This document shows positions 26,940 through 36,099 of a stretch of 64,000 nt of DNA, piece by piece. The notes under the pieces were generated by a model that saw only the letters and a program-made list of their open reading frames with translations, ran no database searches and was not told the origin of the DNA. The stretch comes from Mycolicibacterium cosmeticum (GTDB lineage: Bacteria; Actinomycetota; Actinomycetes; Mycobacteriales; Mycobacteriaceae). The DNA is taken from positions 2,294,001-2,358,000 of the forward strand of contig NZ_CCBB010000001.1 of the NCBI RefSeq assembly GCF_000613185.1, read 5' to 3'. The position numbers were made by a program, and so were the translations under genes. How positions within the stretch are numbered: the first letter of the stretch is position 1; the number at the start of each line of letters is the position of its first letter.

Positions 26940-27682
26940 CCCCCACCCGTGCCGAGGTGTGCGCCGTCGCGTGCGCCGAATTGTTCCGCGATGCCGGCGA
27001 GATCATGGTGTCGCCGATGACCACCATCGTGTCCGTGGGTGCCCGGCTGGCCCGGCTGACCTTCTCCCCCGACATCGTGCTGACCGACGGTGAGGCGCGC
27101 ATCATCGCCGACACCCCGGCCATCGGTGCGGCCGCCGCGATCGAGGGCTGGATGCCGTTCAACCGAGTCTTCGAGACCCTGGCCTGGGGCAAGCGCCACG
27201 TGGTGATGGGCGCCAACCAGATCGACCGGTACGGCAACCAGAACCTGTCGGCGTTCGGGCCGATCCAGCACCCGACTCGCCAGATGTTCGGGGTGCGCGG
27301 CGCGCCCGGTAACTCGATCAACCACGCCACCAGTTATTGGGTGGGCAACCATTCCAAGCGCGTGTTCACCGACAAGGTCGATATCGTGTCCGGAATCGGC
27401 TGGGACAAGGTCGATCCGAAGAACCCCGCCTATCGGTTCGCCAACATCTACCGGGTGGTGACCAACCTCGGGGTGTTCGACTTCAACGGTCCGGAGCACC
27501 AGATGCGGGCCGTGTCGCTGCATCCCGGCGTCGAGGCCGAACAGGTCGCCGAGAACACCTCGTTCGAGGTGCACGGCCTGGGCGACGCCGAGACCACCCG
27601 ACTGCCCGATACCGAGGAGCAGCGCCTGCTGCGTGAGGTGATCGATCCGAAGTCGTTGCGGGACACAGAGGTCAAGCTGTGA
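26936..27682 (+). CDS. ipdB: Ring hydrolase subunit IpdB
   Basis: 248 aa. Beta subunit partner of IpdA: RAEVCAVACAELFRDAGEIM, then VLTDGEARIIADTPAIG and VVMGANQIDRYGNQNLSAFG, a CoA-transferase beta-subunit pattern. The catalytic Glu of true CoA transferases is not at its usual place, which agrees with the hydrolase role. It overlaps ipdA by 4 bases and ipdC by 4 bases (GTGA). It is equivalent to Rv3552. Confidence 0.93.
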   Translation: MTPTRAEVCAVACAELFRDAGEIMVSPMTTIVSVGARLARLTFSPDIVLTDGEARIIADTPAIGAAAAIEGWMPFNRVFETLAWGKRHVVMGANQIDRYGNQNLSAFGPIQHPTRQMFGVRGAPGNSINHATSYWVGNHSKRVFTDKVDIVSGIGWDKVDPKNPAYRFANIYRVVTNLGVFDFNGPEHQMRAVSLHPGVEAEQVAENTSFEVHGLGDAETTRLPDTEEQRLLREVIDPKSLRDTEVKL

Positions 27683-28752
27683 CCAGCTTGAAGACCCCGT
27701 TGACCGAACTGGTCGGCATCGAGCACCCCGTCGTCCAAACCGGGATGGGTTGGGTCGCGGGCGCCCGGCTGGTGTCCGCGACCTCGAATGCCGGCGGCCT
27801 GGGCATCCTGGCGTCGGCGACCATGACGCTCGCGGAACTCCGGACCGCCGTCACCAAGGTCAAGGCCGCGACCGACAAACCGTTCGGCATCAACATCCGT
27901 GCCGACGCCGGCGACGCGAACGACCGCGTCGACCTCCTGATCCGCGAAGGAGTCAAAGTCGCCTCCTTCGCCCTGGCCCCCAAGCCCGACCTGATCGCCA
28001 AGCTCAAAGACGCCGGCGTGGTGGTCATTCCGTCGGTGGGGCTGGCCAAGCACGCCAAGAAGGTGGCGAGCTGGGGTGCCGACGCGGTGATCGTGCAGGG
28101 CGGTGAGGGCGGCGGCCACACCGGTCCGATCGCCACCACCCTGCTGCTGCCGTCGGTACTCGACGCGGTCGCCGACACCGGGATGCCGGTGGTGGCCGCC
28201 GGCGGGTTCTTCGACGGTCGCGGACTCGCCGCCGCCTTGACGTACGGCGCGGCCGGCGTCGCGATGGGCACCCGCTTCCTGCTGACGGCGGATTCGACGG
28301 TGCCCGACGCGGTCAAGCGCCGCTACCTGGATGCGGCGCTGGACGGCACCGTGGTGTCCACCCGGGTGGACGGGATGCCGCACCGCGTGCTGCGCACCGG
28401 CCTGGTCGAGAAGCTGGAAAGCGGTTCGCCGGTACGGGGTTTGGCCGCCGCGGTGGCCAACGCCCAGAAGTTCAAGAAGATGTCCGGCATGACCTGGAAG
28501 TCGATGATCACCGACGGTCTGGCGATGCGGCACGGCAAAGACCTCACCTGGTCGCAGGTGGTGATGGCGGCCAACACCCCGATGCTGCTCAAGGCCGGGC
28601 TGGTCGAGGGCAACACCGAGGCCGGCGTGCTGGCCTCGGGCCAGGTGGCCGGCATCCTCGACGACCTGCCGACCTGCGCCGAACTGGTCCCGGCGATCGT
28701 CGCCGAGGCGATCGAACATCTGGAGTCGGCCGCCAAGTACATCCAGGCCTGA
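27679..28752 (+). CDS. ipdC: NMO-like flavoprotein reductase IpdC
   Basis: 357 aa. TIM-barrel FMN enzyme of the nitronate monooxygenase/2-nitropropane dioxygenase superfamily: GIEHPVVQTGMGWVAGARLV, NIRADAGDANDRVDLL, VIVQGGEGGGHTGP and PVVAAGGFFDGRGLAAALTY with the phosphate-binding GAAGVAMGTRF. IpdC acts on the 5-hydroxy/oxo-HIC-CoA stage of ring C/D breakdown in mycobacteria and rhodococci. It is the last gene of the KstR2-controlled operon. M. tuberculosis has fdxB (Rv3554) next; here a hairpin and a convergent molybdoenzyme gene follow. Confidence 0.92.
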   Translation: MTSLKTPLTELVGIEHPVVQTGMGWVAGARLVSATSNAGGLGILASATMTLAELRTAVTKVKAATDKPFGINIRADAGDANDRVDLLIREGVKVASFALAPKPDLIAKLKDAGVVVIPSVGLAKHAKKVASWGADAVIVQGGEGGGHTGPIATTLLLPSVLDAVADTGMPVVAAGGFFDGRGLAAALTYGAAGVAMGTRFLLTADSTVPDAVKRRYLDAALDGTVVSTRVDGMPHRVLRTGLVEKLESGSPVRGLAAAVANAQKFKKMSGMTWKSMITDGLAMRHGKDLTWSQVVMAANTPMLLKAGLVEGNTEAGVLASGQVAGILDDLPTCAELVPAIVAEAIEHLESAAKYIQA

Positions 28753-28778
28753 CTCCGGCGGCGCTCGTCGCCGGGGTC
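28751..28778. terminator. Hairpin between convergent ipdC and molybdoenzyme genes
   Basis: Arms GACTCCGGCG and CGCCGGGGTC pair over 10 positions with one G-T pair and an 8-base loop. The structure overlaps both stop codons, so it probably ends transcription from both genes. Confidence 0.55.
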
Positions 28779-31068
28779 AGCCCGAGCGCTCCACCCGGAC
28801 CTTGATGTTCTTCATGATCGGCTGATCGCTTTGCGTGCTGTAGTCGCCGATGGCGCACAGCACGTTCATCTCCGGCATATAGCCGGCGGCGTTCCCCCGG
28901 GGGATGCTGTACGGGATGGCCTTGTACCGGCGCAGCGATCGGGTACTGCCGTCACGTGCGGTGGCGACGATATCGACCTCGTCGAATTCCCGGATTCCGC
29001 GGTCGGCCATGTCCTCGGCGTTCATGAACACCAGGGTGCGCAGATTCTTCACACCGCGGTAGCGGTCATTGTCGGAGTACACCGTGGTGTTCCACTGGTC
29101 ATGCGACCGTAGTGTCGCAAGGATCAGGCTGTCTTCGGCGACACCGTCGTCGGGCAGCGGGGGCGCCCAGAATTCGGCCTTGCCCGAGGGAGTCAGGAAG
29201 ACGAGTTCGCGGGCCGGCTGCTTGATCCGGAACCCCAGCGGCAGGCGGACCCGCCTGTTGAAGTCCTCGAATCCGTCGAGCACCTTGGCCATCGTGTCGC
29301 GGATCCGGTCGTAATCCTCGACGTACCACTGCCACGGGGTGGCGCTGCCGGGAAGGGCCGCCGCCGCCATACCGGCGATGATGGCCGGCTCCGACATCAG
29401 CTCGGGGGATGCGGGCTTCTTCATCCCCCGGGACAGATGCACCATGCTCATCGAATCCTCCACCGACGACGACTGCACGCCCGAGCGTTGGTGGTCCTTC
29501 TCGGTCCGGCCGAGGCAGGGCAGGATCAGCGCACGGCGGCCGTGGACGACGTGACTACGGTTCAGTTTGGTACTGACCTGCACGGTGAGCTCGCATTTCC
29601 GGAGCCCGGCATAGGTGTATTCGGTGTCGGGTGCGGCGGCGGCGAAATTGCCTCCCATACCCACGAACACCTTCAGTGCGCCGCTGTGCATGGCTTCGAT
29701 GGTCCTGACGGTGTCCAGTCCGTGCGCGCGGGGCGGGTCGATCTTGCAGACCTCGGCCAGCCTGTCCAGGAATTCCTCGGTGGGTCGGTGATCGATACCG
29801 CAGGTGCGGTTGCCCTGCACATTGCTGTGGCCGCGTACCGGCGACGGGCCGGCGCCTTCCCGGCCCAGATTCCCGCGCAGCAGCAGCAGGTTGACGATCT
29901 CGCGGACGGTGTCGACGCCGTGTTCGTGCTGGGTGACGCCCAGACACCAGCTGATGATGCTGCGGTCGGCGTCCCGGTAGATCTTGGCCGCAGCGCGGAT
30001 ATCGCGCTCGGACACGCCCGATTTCGCTTCGATCTCGTCCCACGGGGTGGCTTCGACCACGTCACGGTACTGCTCGAATCCGGCGGTGAAGCGTTCGATG
30101 AACTCCGCGTCGAGCGCCTTGGGGTCGGTTTTCGACTGTTCCAGAACGACTTTGGCGATGCCACGGATCAGGGCCAGATCGCCGCCGATCCTGGGTTGCA
30201 GGTTCAAGGTGCTGGTCTTGGTCGATTTGAACGTCGCCATCCGCAGGAAGTCGTGCGGGATGATGGTCCTGGTGGCGCCGCCCTCGACGAGCGGGTTGAT
30301 GTGCACGATCTGCGCGCCGCGGCGATAGGCCTCGGACAGCGCGGTCAACATCCGCGGCGCGTTGGACGCGGCGTTGACCCCGAGAACGAACAGGGCGTCG
30401 GCCGTCTCCCAGTCGGCCAGGTCCACGGTGCCCTTACCGGTGCCCAGCGCGGCCTGCATCGCGCGGCCACTGGCCTCGTGACACATGTTCGAACAGTCGG
30501 GAAGATTGTTGGTCCCCAGCTCGCGGGCCATCAGCTGGTAGAGGAAGGTCGCTTCGTTGCCGAGTCGGCCCGATGTGTAATAGGCAGCCTGGTTCGGATC
30601 GTCGAGGCCGGCCAGGGCGGCGCCGACCAAGGCGAACGCATCCGCCCAGCCGATCGGCTCATAGTGGTCGGTATCCGGGTTGTAGACCATCGGTTCGGTC
30701 AGCCGGCCCTGGTCTTCCAGCGCGAAGTCACTCCAGTTCGCCAGCTCCGAGACCGTATGCGCGGCAAAGAACTCCCGCCCACAACGCTTGTGCGTCATCT
30801 CCCACGTGACGTGTTTGATGCCGTTCTCGCAAATGTCGAGCTTGAGGCCCTTGAGGTCGTCCGGCCACGCACAGCCGGGACAGTCGAACCCACCGTCCTC
30901 GTGGTTCATCTTCATGATGGCGCGGGGTCCGTCGAAGGGTTCACGCTCACGTGCCAGGAACTTGGTGACGCTGACGGCGGCTCCCCAGCCGGCGGCCGGG
31001 TGGTGATAGGGGTGGAACTCCGGGCGGTGCCGGTCGGTGTCGCTGTCCTCGGTCCCTCGGTCGGTCAT
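28777..31068 (-). CDS. FdhF/YdeP-like molybdopterin oxidoreductase
   Basis: 763 aa, matching the FdhF/YdeP group (M. tuberculosis Rv2900c is about 779). N-terminal GFDCPGCAWPDD, then DICENGIKHV and KRCGREFF, the shortened iron-sulphur region of this group. The molybdopterin domain follows with YYTSGRLGNEATFLYQLMAR, NMCHEASGRAM, LLRGNLGREGAGPSPVRGHS and VQGNRTCGI, and the C-terminal cap has NDRYRGVKNLRTLVFMN. Members oxidise formate-like or unknown substrates; E. coli YdeP is linked to acid resistance. No electron-transfer partner is encoded next to it. It lies in the place of fdxB between ipdC and fadA6, so it looks like an insertion relative to M. tuberculosis. Confidence 0.85.
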   Translation of the reverse strand: MTDRGTEDSDTDRHRPEFHPYHHPAAGWGAAVSVTKFLAREREPFDGPRAIMKMNHEDGGFDCPGCAWPDDLKGLKLDICENGIKHVTWEMTHKRCGREFFAAHTVSELANWSDFALEDQGRLTEPMVYNPDTDHYEPIGWADAFALVGAALAGLDDPNQAAYYTSGRLGNEATFLYQLMARELGTNNLPDCSNMCHEASGRAMQAALGTGKGTVDLADWETADALFVLGVNAASNAPRMLTALSEAYRRGAQIVHINPLVEGGATRTIIPHDFLRMATFKSTKTSTLNLQPRIGGDLALIRGIAKVVLEQSKTDPKALDAEFIERFTAGFEQYRDVVEATPWDEIEAKSGVSERDIRAAAKIYRDADRSIISWCLGVTQHEHGVDTVREIVNLLLLRGNLGREGAGPSPVRGHSNVQGNRTCGIDHRPTEEFLDRLAEVCKIDPPRAHGLDTVRTIEAMHSGALKVFVGMGGNFAAAAPDTEYTYAGLRKCELTVQVSTKLNRSHVVHGRRALILPCLGRTEKDHQRSGVQSSSVEDSMSMVHLSRGMKKPASPELMSEPAIIAGMAAAALPGSATPWQWYVEDYDRIRDTMAKVLDGFEDFNRRVRLPLGFRIKQPARELVFLTPSGKAEFWAPPLPDDGVAEDSLILATLRSHDQWNTTVYSDNDRYRGVKNLRTLVFMNAEDMADRGIREFDEVDIVATARDGSTRSLRRYKAIPYSIPRGNAAGYMPEMNVLCAIGDYSTQSDQPIMKNIKVRVERSG

Positions 31069-31128
31069 GACCCCAGTCTGCTCGACGTCGAGCGCCGATG
31101 CCTACCGTCGGAGAGAATTCGTGATCGG

Positions 31129-32118
31129 TCAGCGATACCAGTCCGGAAGCTCACCCGGGCGCAGATCGGTGGTGTCACCGGGCCGGGTGAGCGTCAGCAC
31201 CGCCCGCACGATGGTCGGCCGCGACTGCAGCTCGTCGGCGATGGCGTTCAACCGGGCGGCCACGTTGGATTCCGCCGCATCCCCGACCAGGTCGACGGCG
31301 GCGACCAGGTAGATCCGATCGGCACCAACCCATTCCATGTGCAGGTAGCTGACCCGCTCGACATCGTGGTGGTCCAGCAGGCCTTGCAGCGCCGTGTTGC
31401 GGGCCAGCGGCGTGACGGCTTCACCGGTCAGGAAGTCCATGTTGCGGCCGATGAGAAAGAGCGCCACCCCGCCCAACAGGACGCCCACCAGGATGGAGCC
31501 GACGGCATCCCAGACCGCGGCCCCGGTGAGCTGATGGGCCAGGATGCCGGCCGCGGCGATGACGATCCCGATCAACGCCGAGAGGTCCTCGGCGAACACC
31601 GAGCGCAACATCGGGTTGGACATCACCCGGACGTACCGCAACGGATGGATCCGGCGTTGCGCGGCACCGGATCTGGTCTGTTGCAACGCTTGCAGAAACG
31701 ATGTGCCCTCCAGCACGAAGGAGACCCCGAGGACCGCATACGCCCAGCCATATGAGGTCGCCTCCGATTCACCGCCGAGTGATTGCACGCCGTGCCAGAC
31801 CGACACCGCGGCCCCGACCGTGAACAGGCCGAAGGCCGCGAACATCGACCAGATATAACCGGCGCGGCCATACCCCAGCCGGTGGTCGGCATCGGCCGGT
31901 TTCATCGACCGGCGGGTACCGATCAGCAGGAACACCTCATTGCCGGTATCGGCCCACGAGTGCGCGGACTCGGCCAACATCGACGCCGACCCGGTGAGCC
32001 CGGCGACAACGGTCTTGGCAACGGCGATAAGCACATTCGCGCCGAGCGCGACGGCGACGGTCAGCAGGCTCTCGTTCTGAACCGCATCGGCTGCGGAATT
32101 CTCCCCCGAATTGCCCAT
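31129..32118 (-). CDS. Cation diffusion facilitator (CDF) family transporter
   Basis: 329 aa from ATG 32118. Six membrane helices; helix 2 holds the metal-site motif HSWADTGNE and helix 5 holds [10 protein letters not shown] in place of the usual HxxxD, so the site is not the standard zinc set. A long loop with [18 protein letters not shown] lies between helices 2 and 3. The soluble C-terminal domain ([20 protein letters not shown] and [17 protein letters not shown]) has the ferredoxin-like dimer fold of CDF proteins. It exports a divalent metal by proton antiport; manganese or iron is possible. Transcription runs in the same direction as the molybdoenzyme, 60 bases apart. Confidence 0.85.
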   Translation of the reverse strand: MGNSGENSAADAVQNESLLTVAVALGANVLIAVAKTVVAGLTGSASMLAESAHSWADTGNEVFLLIGTRRSMKPADADHRLGYGRAGYIWSMFAAFGLFTVGAAVSVWHGVQSLGGESEATSYGWAYAVLGVSFVLEGTSFLQALQQTRSGAAQRRIHPLRYVRVMSNPMLRSVFAEDLSALIGIVIAAAGILAHQLTGAAVWDAVGSILVGVLLGGVALFLIGRNMDFLTGEAVTPLARNTALQGLLDHHDVERVSYLHMEWVGADRIYLVAAVDLVGDAAESNVAARLNAIADELQSRPTIVRAVLTLTRPGDTTDLRPGELPDWYR

Positions 32119-32465
32119 GCTCAACCCTAGCGCCGAGGCTCCGGCCGAACGGCGGACCGATGTCAGCGCATCGGCCAGGCGGCGACTGCCTCCAGCACGC
32201 ACGCCGCGCCGGTGACGGCGGCCAGCACGACGATCCCGGCCGCACGGATCAGGGTTCGTTTCATGCCCTCCATGACACCAGGGCGGCGTGAGCAGGTCCA
32301 ACGACCATCGTCGATGCGAATCATCTGAGCGATAGATGCGGTCGTGGTCATGCCGATTCCGTCGTCGGGGTTGCGTCACCGCCATCGATGCCATACGTTC
32401 GACGAACACTTTGTTTAGTGATACAGAATGCATTGTTTGCAACCACGAACGGACGTCTCACCTTG
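32119..32465. other. 347-base divergent intergenic region
   Basis: This lies between the CDF gene (minus) and the XRE-cupin regulator (plus). It contains a 62-codon minus-strand open frame (32163-32351) whose last 35 residues look like one membrane helix ([20 protein letters not shown]); with no clear ribosome site and no recognised relatives it is only a possible small gene. Bases of about 32408-32443 are AT-rich (TTTAGTGATACAGAATGC, then a second TTTGCA half) and are the likely promoter/operator region of the regulator gene. Confidence 0.4.
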
Positions 32466-33053
32466 ATGCAATCTGGGGACGCGGGTGTCGCCGCGACCCC
32501 CGCGACGGCGGAATCCGATCTGGGTGCGCGGATCCGCGAATTCCGGTTGGCCCGCAAGTTGACTCTGCGCGAACTCGCCGGCCGGGCCGCGACGTCGGCG
32601 GGCTTCCTCAGCCAGCTGGAGCGCGGTCAGGTCAACGCCAGCGTCGGGACCCTGCGCCGGCTGTGCGAGGAACTCGGTGTCACGCTGCCCGACCTGTTCA
32701 CCGACCACCATGCGCACGGCGCCCGCATCCTGCGCAGGCGGGACCGGCCGGAGATCCACGTCTCGGATACCAGCGCCAAATACCTGCTGTCCCAGAAGCC
32801 TTTGCGCAATCTTGAGGTCTATGTCGCCGAGTTCGCCCCGGGTGGCAGCGCGGGAGACGCCTACGTGCACGACGACTCGCAGGAGATCATGCTCGTCATC
32901 TCCGGCAGCATCGTGCTCGAGCTGGACGGGGCGATGCATCAGCTCGAGGCCGGTGACAGTGCCGAATACCGGACATCGGTGCCGCACACCGTCCACAACC
33001 ACAGCGCCGAACGCGCCGAACTTCTCTGGATCGTCAGCCCGCCGACGATATGA
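32466..33053 (+). CDS. XRE-family regulator with C-terminal cupin
   Basis: 195 aa from ATG 32466, in front of the helix-turn-helix; an extension to 32388 is possible. Residues of about 18-75 are an HTH_3 domain (LGARIREFRLARKLTLREL, AGFLSQLERGQVNASVGTLR). Residues of about 105-190 are a cupin (VHDDSQEIMLVISGSIVLEL and PHTVHNHSAERAELLWIVSP). This class (PuuR/SutR-like) senses small amines, amino acids or sulphur compounds and usually controls the next-door oxidase and itself. An FAD amine-oxidase-like gene and a second cupin follow, giving a compact three-gene module. Confidence 0.88.
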   Translation: MQSGDAGVAATPATAESDLGARIREFRLARKLTLRELAGRAATSAGFLSQLERGQVNASVGTLRRLCEELGVTLPDLFTDHHAHGARILRRRDRPEIHVSDTSAKYLLSQKPLRNLEVYVAEFAPGGSAGDAYVHDDSQEIMLVISGSIVLELDGAMHQLEAGDSAEYRTSVPHTVHNHSAERAELLWIVSPPTI

Positions 33054-33121
33054 GGAGTGCCCCTCGGCGAGGGCGCTCTGCCGCACCGGCTTACGTGACG
33101 AAGACGAACAGGAGTACATCA

Positions 33122-34546
33122 GTGCCATCCGAGGTGCCTTCCCAGATGCCTTCCGACACCCCGACGCAGTTCATCAATGGTGGTGTGTCGTACTGGTACC
33201 GATCGATCGGTCTCCCCGAGCGGCGGCCCGCGCTACCGGGCGACCAGGAGGCCGACGTGTGTATCGTCGGCGCGGGCCTGACCGGTCTGTGGACCGCGTA
33301 CTACCTCAAGCGGCAACAGCCCGACCTGCGTATCACCATCCTGGAGAAGGAGTTCGCGGGATACGGCGCCTCCGGCCGCAACGGCGGGTGGTTGTCGGCC
33401 GAGTTGGCAGGCAACCGTGACGCCTATGCGGCGACGCACGGCCGTGAGGGTGTGGCCGACCTGATGCGGGCCATGCGGACTGCCGTCGACGACGTCATCG
33501 CCGTCACCGAGGCCGAAGGGATCGACGCCGATATCGTCAAGGACGGCCTGCTGGAGGTCGCCCGGTCGCGTGCGCAGCTGGGCCGGATGTACGAGACCCT
33601 GCGCTACGAACAGCAATGGGGTGCAGAGCCGGAGGATTTCGTCGCATTGTCGCGTGACGAACTGGACGAGCGCATCAAGGTCGCCGGCGCACTGGGCGGC
33701 TTGTACAGTCCGCACTGCGCGCGGGTGCAACCCGCCAAACTGGTGCTGGGCCTGGCCCGAGTCGTCGAGGACGCCGGTGTCACGATCTTCGAGAACACCA
33801 CGGTCACCCGGATCGAGCAGGGCCGCGCCGTCACCGACCACGGGGTGGTCCGGGCGCCGGTGGTGCTGCGCTGTCTGGAGGGCTTCACCGCGAGCCTGGA
33901 AGGGCAGCGACGCGACTGGCTTCCGATGAACTCCTCGATGGTGATCACCGCGCCGCTGCCTGCGCAGGCATCCGACGAGATCGGTTGGCGCGGTGCGGAA
34001 CTGCTCGGGGACTGCGCGCACGGGTACATGTACGCCCAGCGCACCGCCGACAACCGGATCGCCCTGGGTGGGCGGGGGATTCCCTACCGGTACGGCTCGC
34101 GCACCGATATCGACGGCGCCACCCAGGACTGGACGGTCCACGCGCTGACCGAGTTGATGCACGACATGTTCCCCGCGACGCGGTCGGTTCCCATCGTGCA
34201 CGCGTGGTGCGGGGTGCTCGGTGTGCCTCGGGACTGGACGGCAACGGTCGACCTGGATCCGGTGACCGGTCTGGGGACGGCCGGCGGCTATGTCGGTAGC
34301 GGATTGACCACGACCAACCTCGCCGGCCGCACCCTCGCCGACCTGGTGCTGCGCCATGACACCGAGCTGACCCGGCTGCCGTGGGTGGGCCGCCGCGTCC
34401 GCCGTTGGGAACCGGAACCGTTGCGGTGGCTGGGCGTGCAGAGCATGTACGTGCTGTACCGGATGGCCGATCGGCGGGAAAGCGAGCGTAATCTCCCGGC
34501 CACCAGCCGGATTGCCCGTATCGCAAACATGATCACCGGACGTTGA
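33122..34546 (+). CDS. FAD-dependent amine/amino-acid oxidase (DAO, PuuB-like)
   Basis: 474 aa from GTG 33122, which has AGGAG eight bases upstream. DAO fold: DVCIVGAGLTGLWTAYYL (FAD Rossmann), EKEFAGYGASGRNGGWLSAE, the covalent-flavin-type region of the PuuB/OrdL group, and C-terminal GYVGSGLTTTNLAGRTLADL. Related enzymes oxidise gamma-glutamylputrescine, other amines or N-methyl amino acids to imines with H2O2 release. It is probably controlled by the XRE-cupin protein encoded 68 bases upstream. The substrate here is unknown. Confidence 0.85.
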   Translation: MPSEVPSQMPSDTPTQFINGGVSYWYRSIGLPERRPALPGDQEADVCIVGAGLTGLWTAYYLKRQQPDLRITILEKEFAGYGASGRNGGWLSAELAGNRDAYAATHGREGVADLMRAMRTAVDDVIAVTEAEGIDADIVKDGLLEVARSRAQLGRMYETLRYEQQWGAEPEDFVALSRDELDERIKVAGALGGLYSPHCARVQPAKLVLGLARVVEDAGVTIFENTTVTRIEQGRAVTDHGVVRAPVVLRCLEGFTASLEGQRRDWLPMNSSMVITAPLPAQASDEIGWRGAELLGDCAHGYMYAQRTADNRIALGGRGIPYRYGSRTDIDGATQDWTVHALTELMHDMFPATRSVPIVHAWCGVLGVPRDWTATVDLDPVTGLGTAGGYVGSGLTTTNLAGRTLADLVLRHDTELTRLPWVGRRVRRWEPEPLRWLGVQSMYVLYRMADRRESERNLPATSRIARIANMITGR

Positions 34547-34560
34547 GGGCGAAGGACCGC

Positions 34561-34935
34561 ATGGTGCCTGCCGAACCGAGCGACCCGCACAGCCCGGTGG
34601 GCCTGCGCCACGTGCACGTCACGGAGACCGAACTGCCCGCACCGGAACCCAAGCCGACCAGCCGCAGCAATCAGCTGGAAGCCACCCTCGACGTGTGGGC
34701 GGCGGGAACCCTGTCCACCGGGGTCTGGGAATGCGGACCCGGCGAGTTCACCGCCGACCGTAGCGCCAATACCGAGGTGTGCCAGATCATCTCGGGGTAC
34801 GGCACGGTGACCGGCGAAGACGGGACCGCCGCCGACATCGGTCCCGGTTCACTGCTGGTCCTGCCGCGCGGATGGCGTGGCACCTGGGTCGTCCGGGAGA
34901 CGATCCGCAAGTCCTTCGTCATCGTCGACGGCTGA
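34561..34935 (+). CDS. Small cupin (cupin_3 type) protein
   Basis: 124 aa; GAAGGA lies 5 bases before the ATG at 34561, 14 bases after the oxidase stop. A single cupin barrel: GVWECGPGEFTADR, EVCQIISGYGTVTGEDG, and LLVLPRGWRGTWVVRETIRK, the DUF861/cupin_3 pattern seen in EutQ-like and ureidoglycolate-type proteins. It commonly accompanies amine or glycine-betaine-type oxidases. Its catalytic role, if any, is unknown. It ends 15 bases from the convergent fadA6 stop. Confidence 0.8.
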   Translation: MVPAEPSDPHSPVGLRHVHVTETELPAPEPKPTSRSNQLEATLDVWAAGTLSTGVWECGPGEFTADRSANTEVCQIISGYGTVTGEDGTAADIGPGSLLVLPRGWRGTWVVRETIRKSFVIVDG

Positions 34936-34950
34936 CCGCCGGCCGGGCGC

Positions 34951-36099
34951 TCAGAGCCGTTCGATGATGGTCACGTTGGCGGTGCCGCCGCCCTCGCACA
35001 TGGTCTGCAGACCGTAACGACCGCCGGTGCGCTCCAACGTGTTCAGCATGGTGGCGAACAGTTTGGCACCGGTGGCGCCGAGCGGATGGCCCAGCGCGAT
35101 GGCGCCGCCGCTCGGGTTCACCTTGGCCGGATCCGCGCCGGTCTCCTTCAGCCACGCCTGAACCACGGGGGCGAACGCCTCGTTGATCTCGACGGTGTCG
35201 ATGTCCTCGATGGACAGCCCGGTCTTCTGTAGCGCGTAGTGGGTGGCCGGGATCGGACCGGTGAGCATGTACACCGGGTCCGCGCCGCGGGCACTGATGT
35301 GGTGGATGCGGGCGCGCGGCTTGAGCCCGTGCGTCTTCACGGCGTCCTCCGAGGCGAGCAGTACCGCGCTGGCACCGTCGGAGATCTGGCTGGCCATCGC
35401 CGCGGTGAGCCGGCCACCCTCGACCAGGGTCTTGAGCCCGGCCATCTTCTCCAACGAGGTGTCACGCGGGCCTTCGTCGGTGACGAATCCGTCAACCGGA
35501 ATGATCTCGTTCTCGAAGTAGCCGGCCCGGATGGCCTCCTGTGCGCGCTGATGGCTGGTGAGCGCGTACTGCTCCATGTCTTCGCGGGACAGATTCCACT
35601 TCTCGGCGATCATTTCGGAGCCGCGGAACTGCGAGATCTCCTGGTCGCCGTAGCGGTGCAGCCAGCTCTTGGATTCGTTGGTCGGTGACGTGAAGCCGAA
35701 CTGCTCACCGACGATCATCGCCGAGCTGATCGGGATCTGGCTCATATTCTGCATGCCACCGGCCACGATCACGTCGGCGGTGCCGGACATGATGGCCTGG
35801 GCGCCAAAGGAAATGGCCTGCTGCGAGGATCCGCACTGGCGATCCACCGTCACCCCTGGAACTTCCTCGGGGTAGCCCGCGGCAAGCCACGACAGCCGGG
35901 CGATGTTGCCGGCCTGGCCTCCGATGGCATCCACGCAGCCGGCGATCACGTCGTCGACGGCACTGGGATCCAGATCGTTGCGGTCGAACAGTCCGCGCCA
36001 GGCGGCTGCCCCCAGGTCGACCGGATGTACTCCGGACAGCGATCCCCCGCGCTTGCCCACCGCGGTGCGAACGGCATCGATGACGTACGCCTCACCCAT
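34951..36099 (-). CDS. fadA6: Steroid ring-degradation thiolase FadA6
   Basis: 382 aa (Rv3556c: 386). Thiolase with nucleophile Cys89 in [28 protein letters not shown] with the catalytic His, and MCEGGGTANVTIIERL with the second Cys. FadA6 cleaves the linear diacid-CoA product late in C/D-ring degradation. AAAGAGGAG precedes the ATG, which lies 8 bases inside the end of kstR2, so fadA6 is co-transcribed with its repressor from the KstR2 box at 36722. Confidence 0.93.
   Translation of the reverse strand: MGEAYVIDAVRTAVGKRGGSLSGVHPVDLGAAAWRGLFDRNDLDPSAVDDVIAGCVDAIGGQAGNIARLSWLAAGYPEEVPGVTVDRQCGSSQQAISFGAQAIMSGTADVIVAGGMQNMSQIPISSAMIVGEQFGFTSPTNESKSWLHRYGDQEISQFRGSEMIAEKWNLSREDMEQYALTSHQRAQEAIRAGYFENEIIPVDGFVTDEGPRDTSLEKMAGLKTLVEGGRLTAAMASQISDGASAVLLASEDAVKTHGLKPRARIHHISARGADPVYMLTGPIPATHYALQKTGLSIEDIDTVEINEAFAPVVQAWLKETGADPAKVNPSGGAIALGHPLGATGAKLFATMLNTLERTGGRYGLQTMCEGGGTANVTIIERL

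Noticed and set aside
29437..31755. A 772-codon plus-strand open frame opposite the molybdoenzyme and CDF genes.
   Set aside because: Shadow of two real genes; no ribosome site or domain.
32163..32351. 62-codon minus-strand frame with one possible membrane helix.
   Set aside because: Too little support for a gene of its own: no ribosome site, no known relatives; mentioned in the gap entry only.
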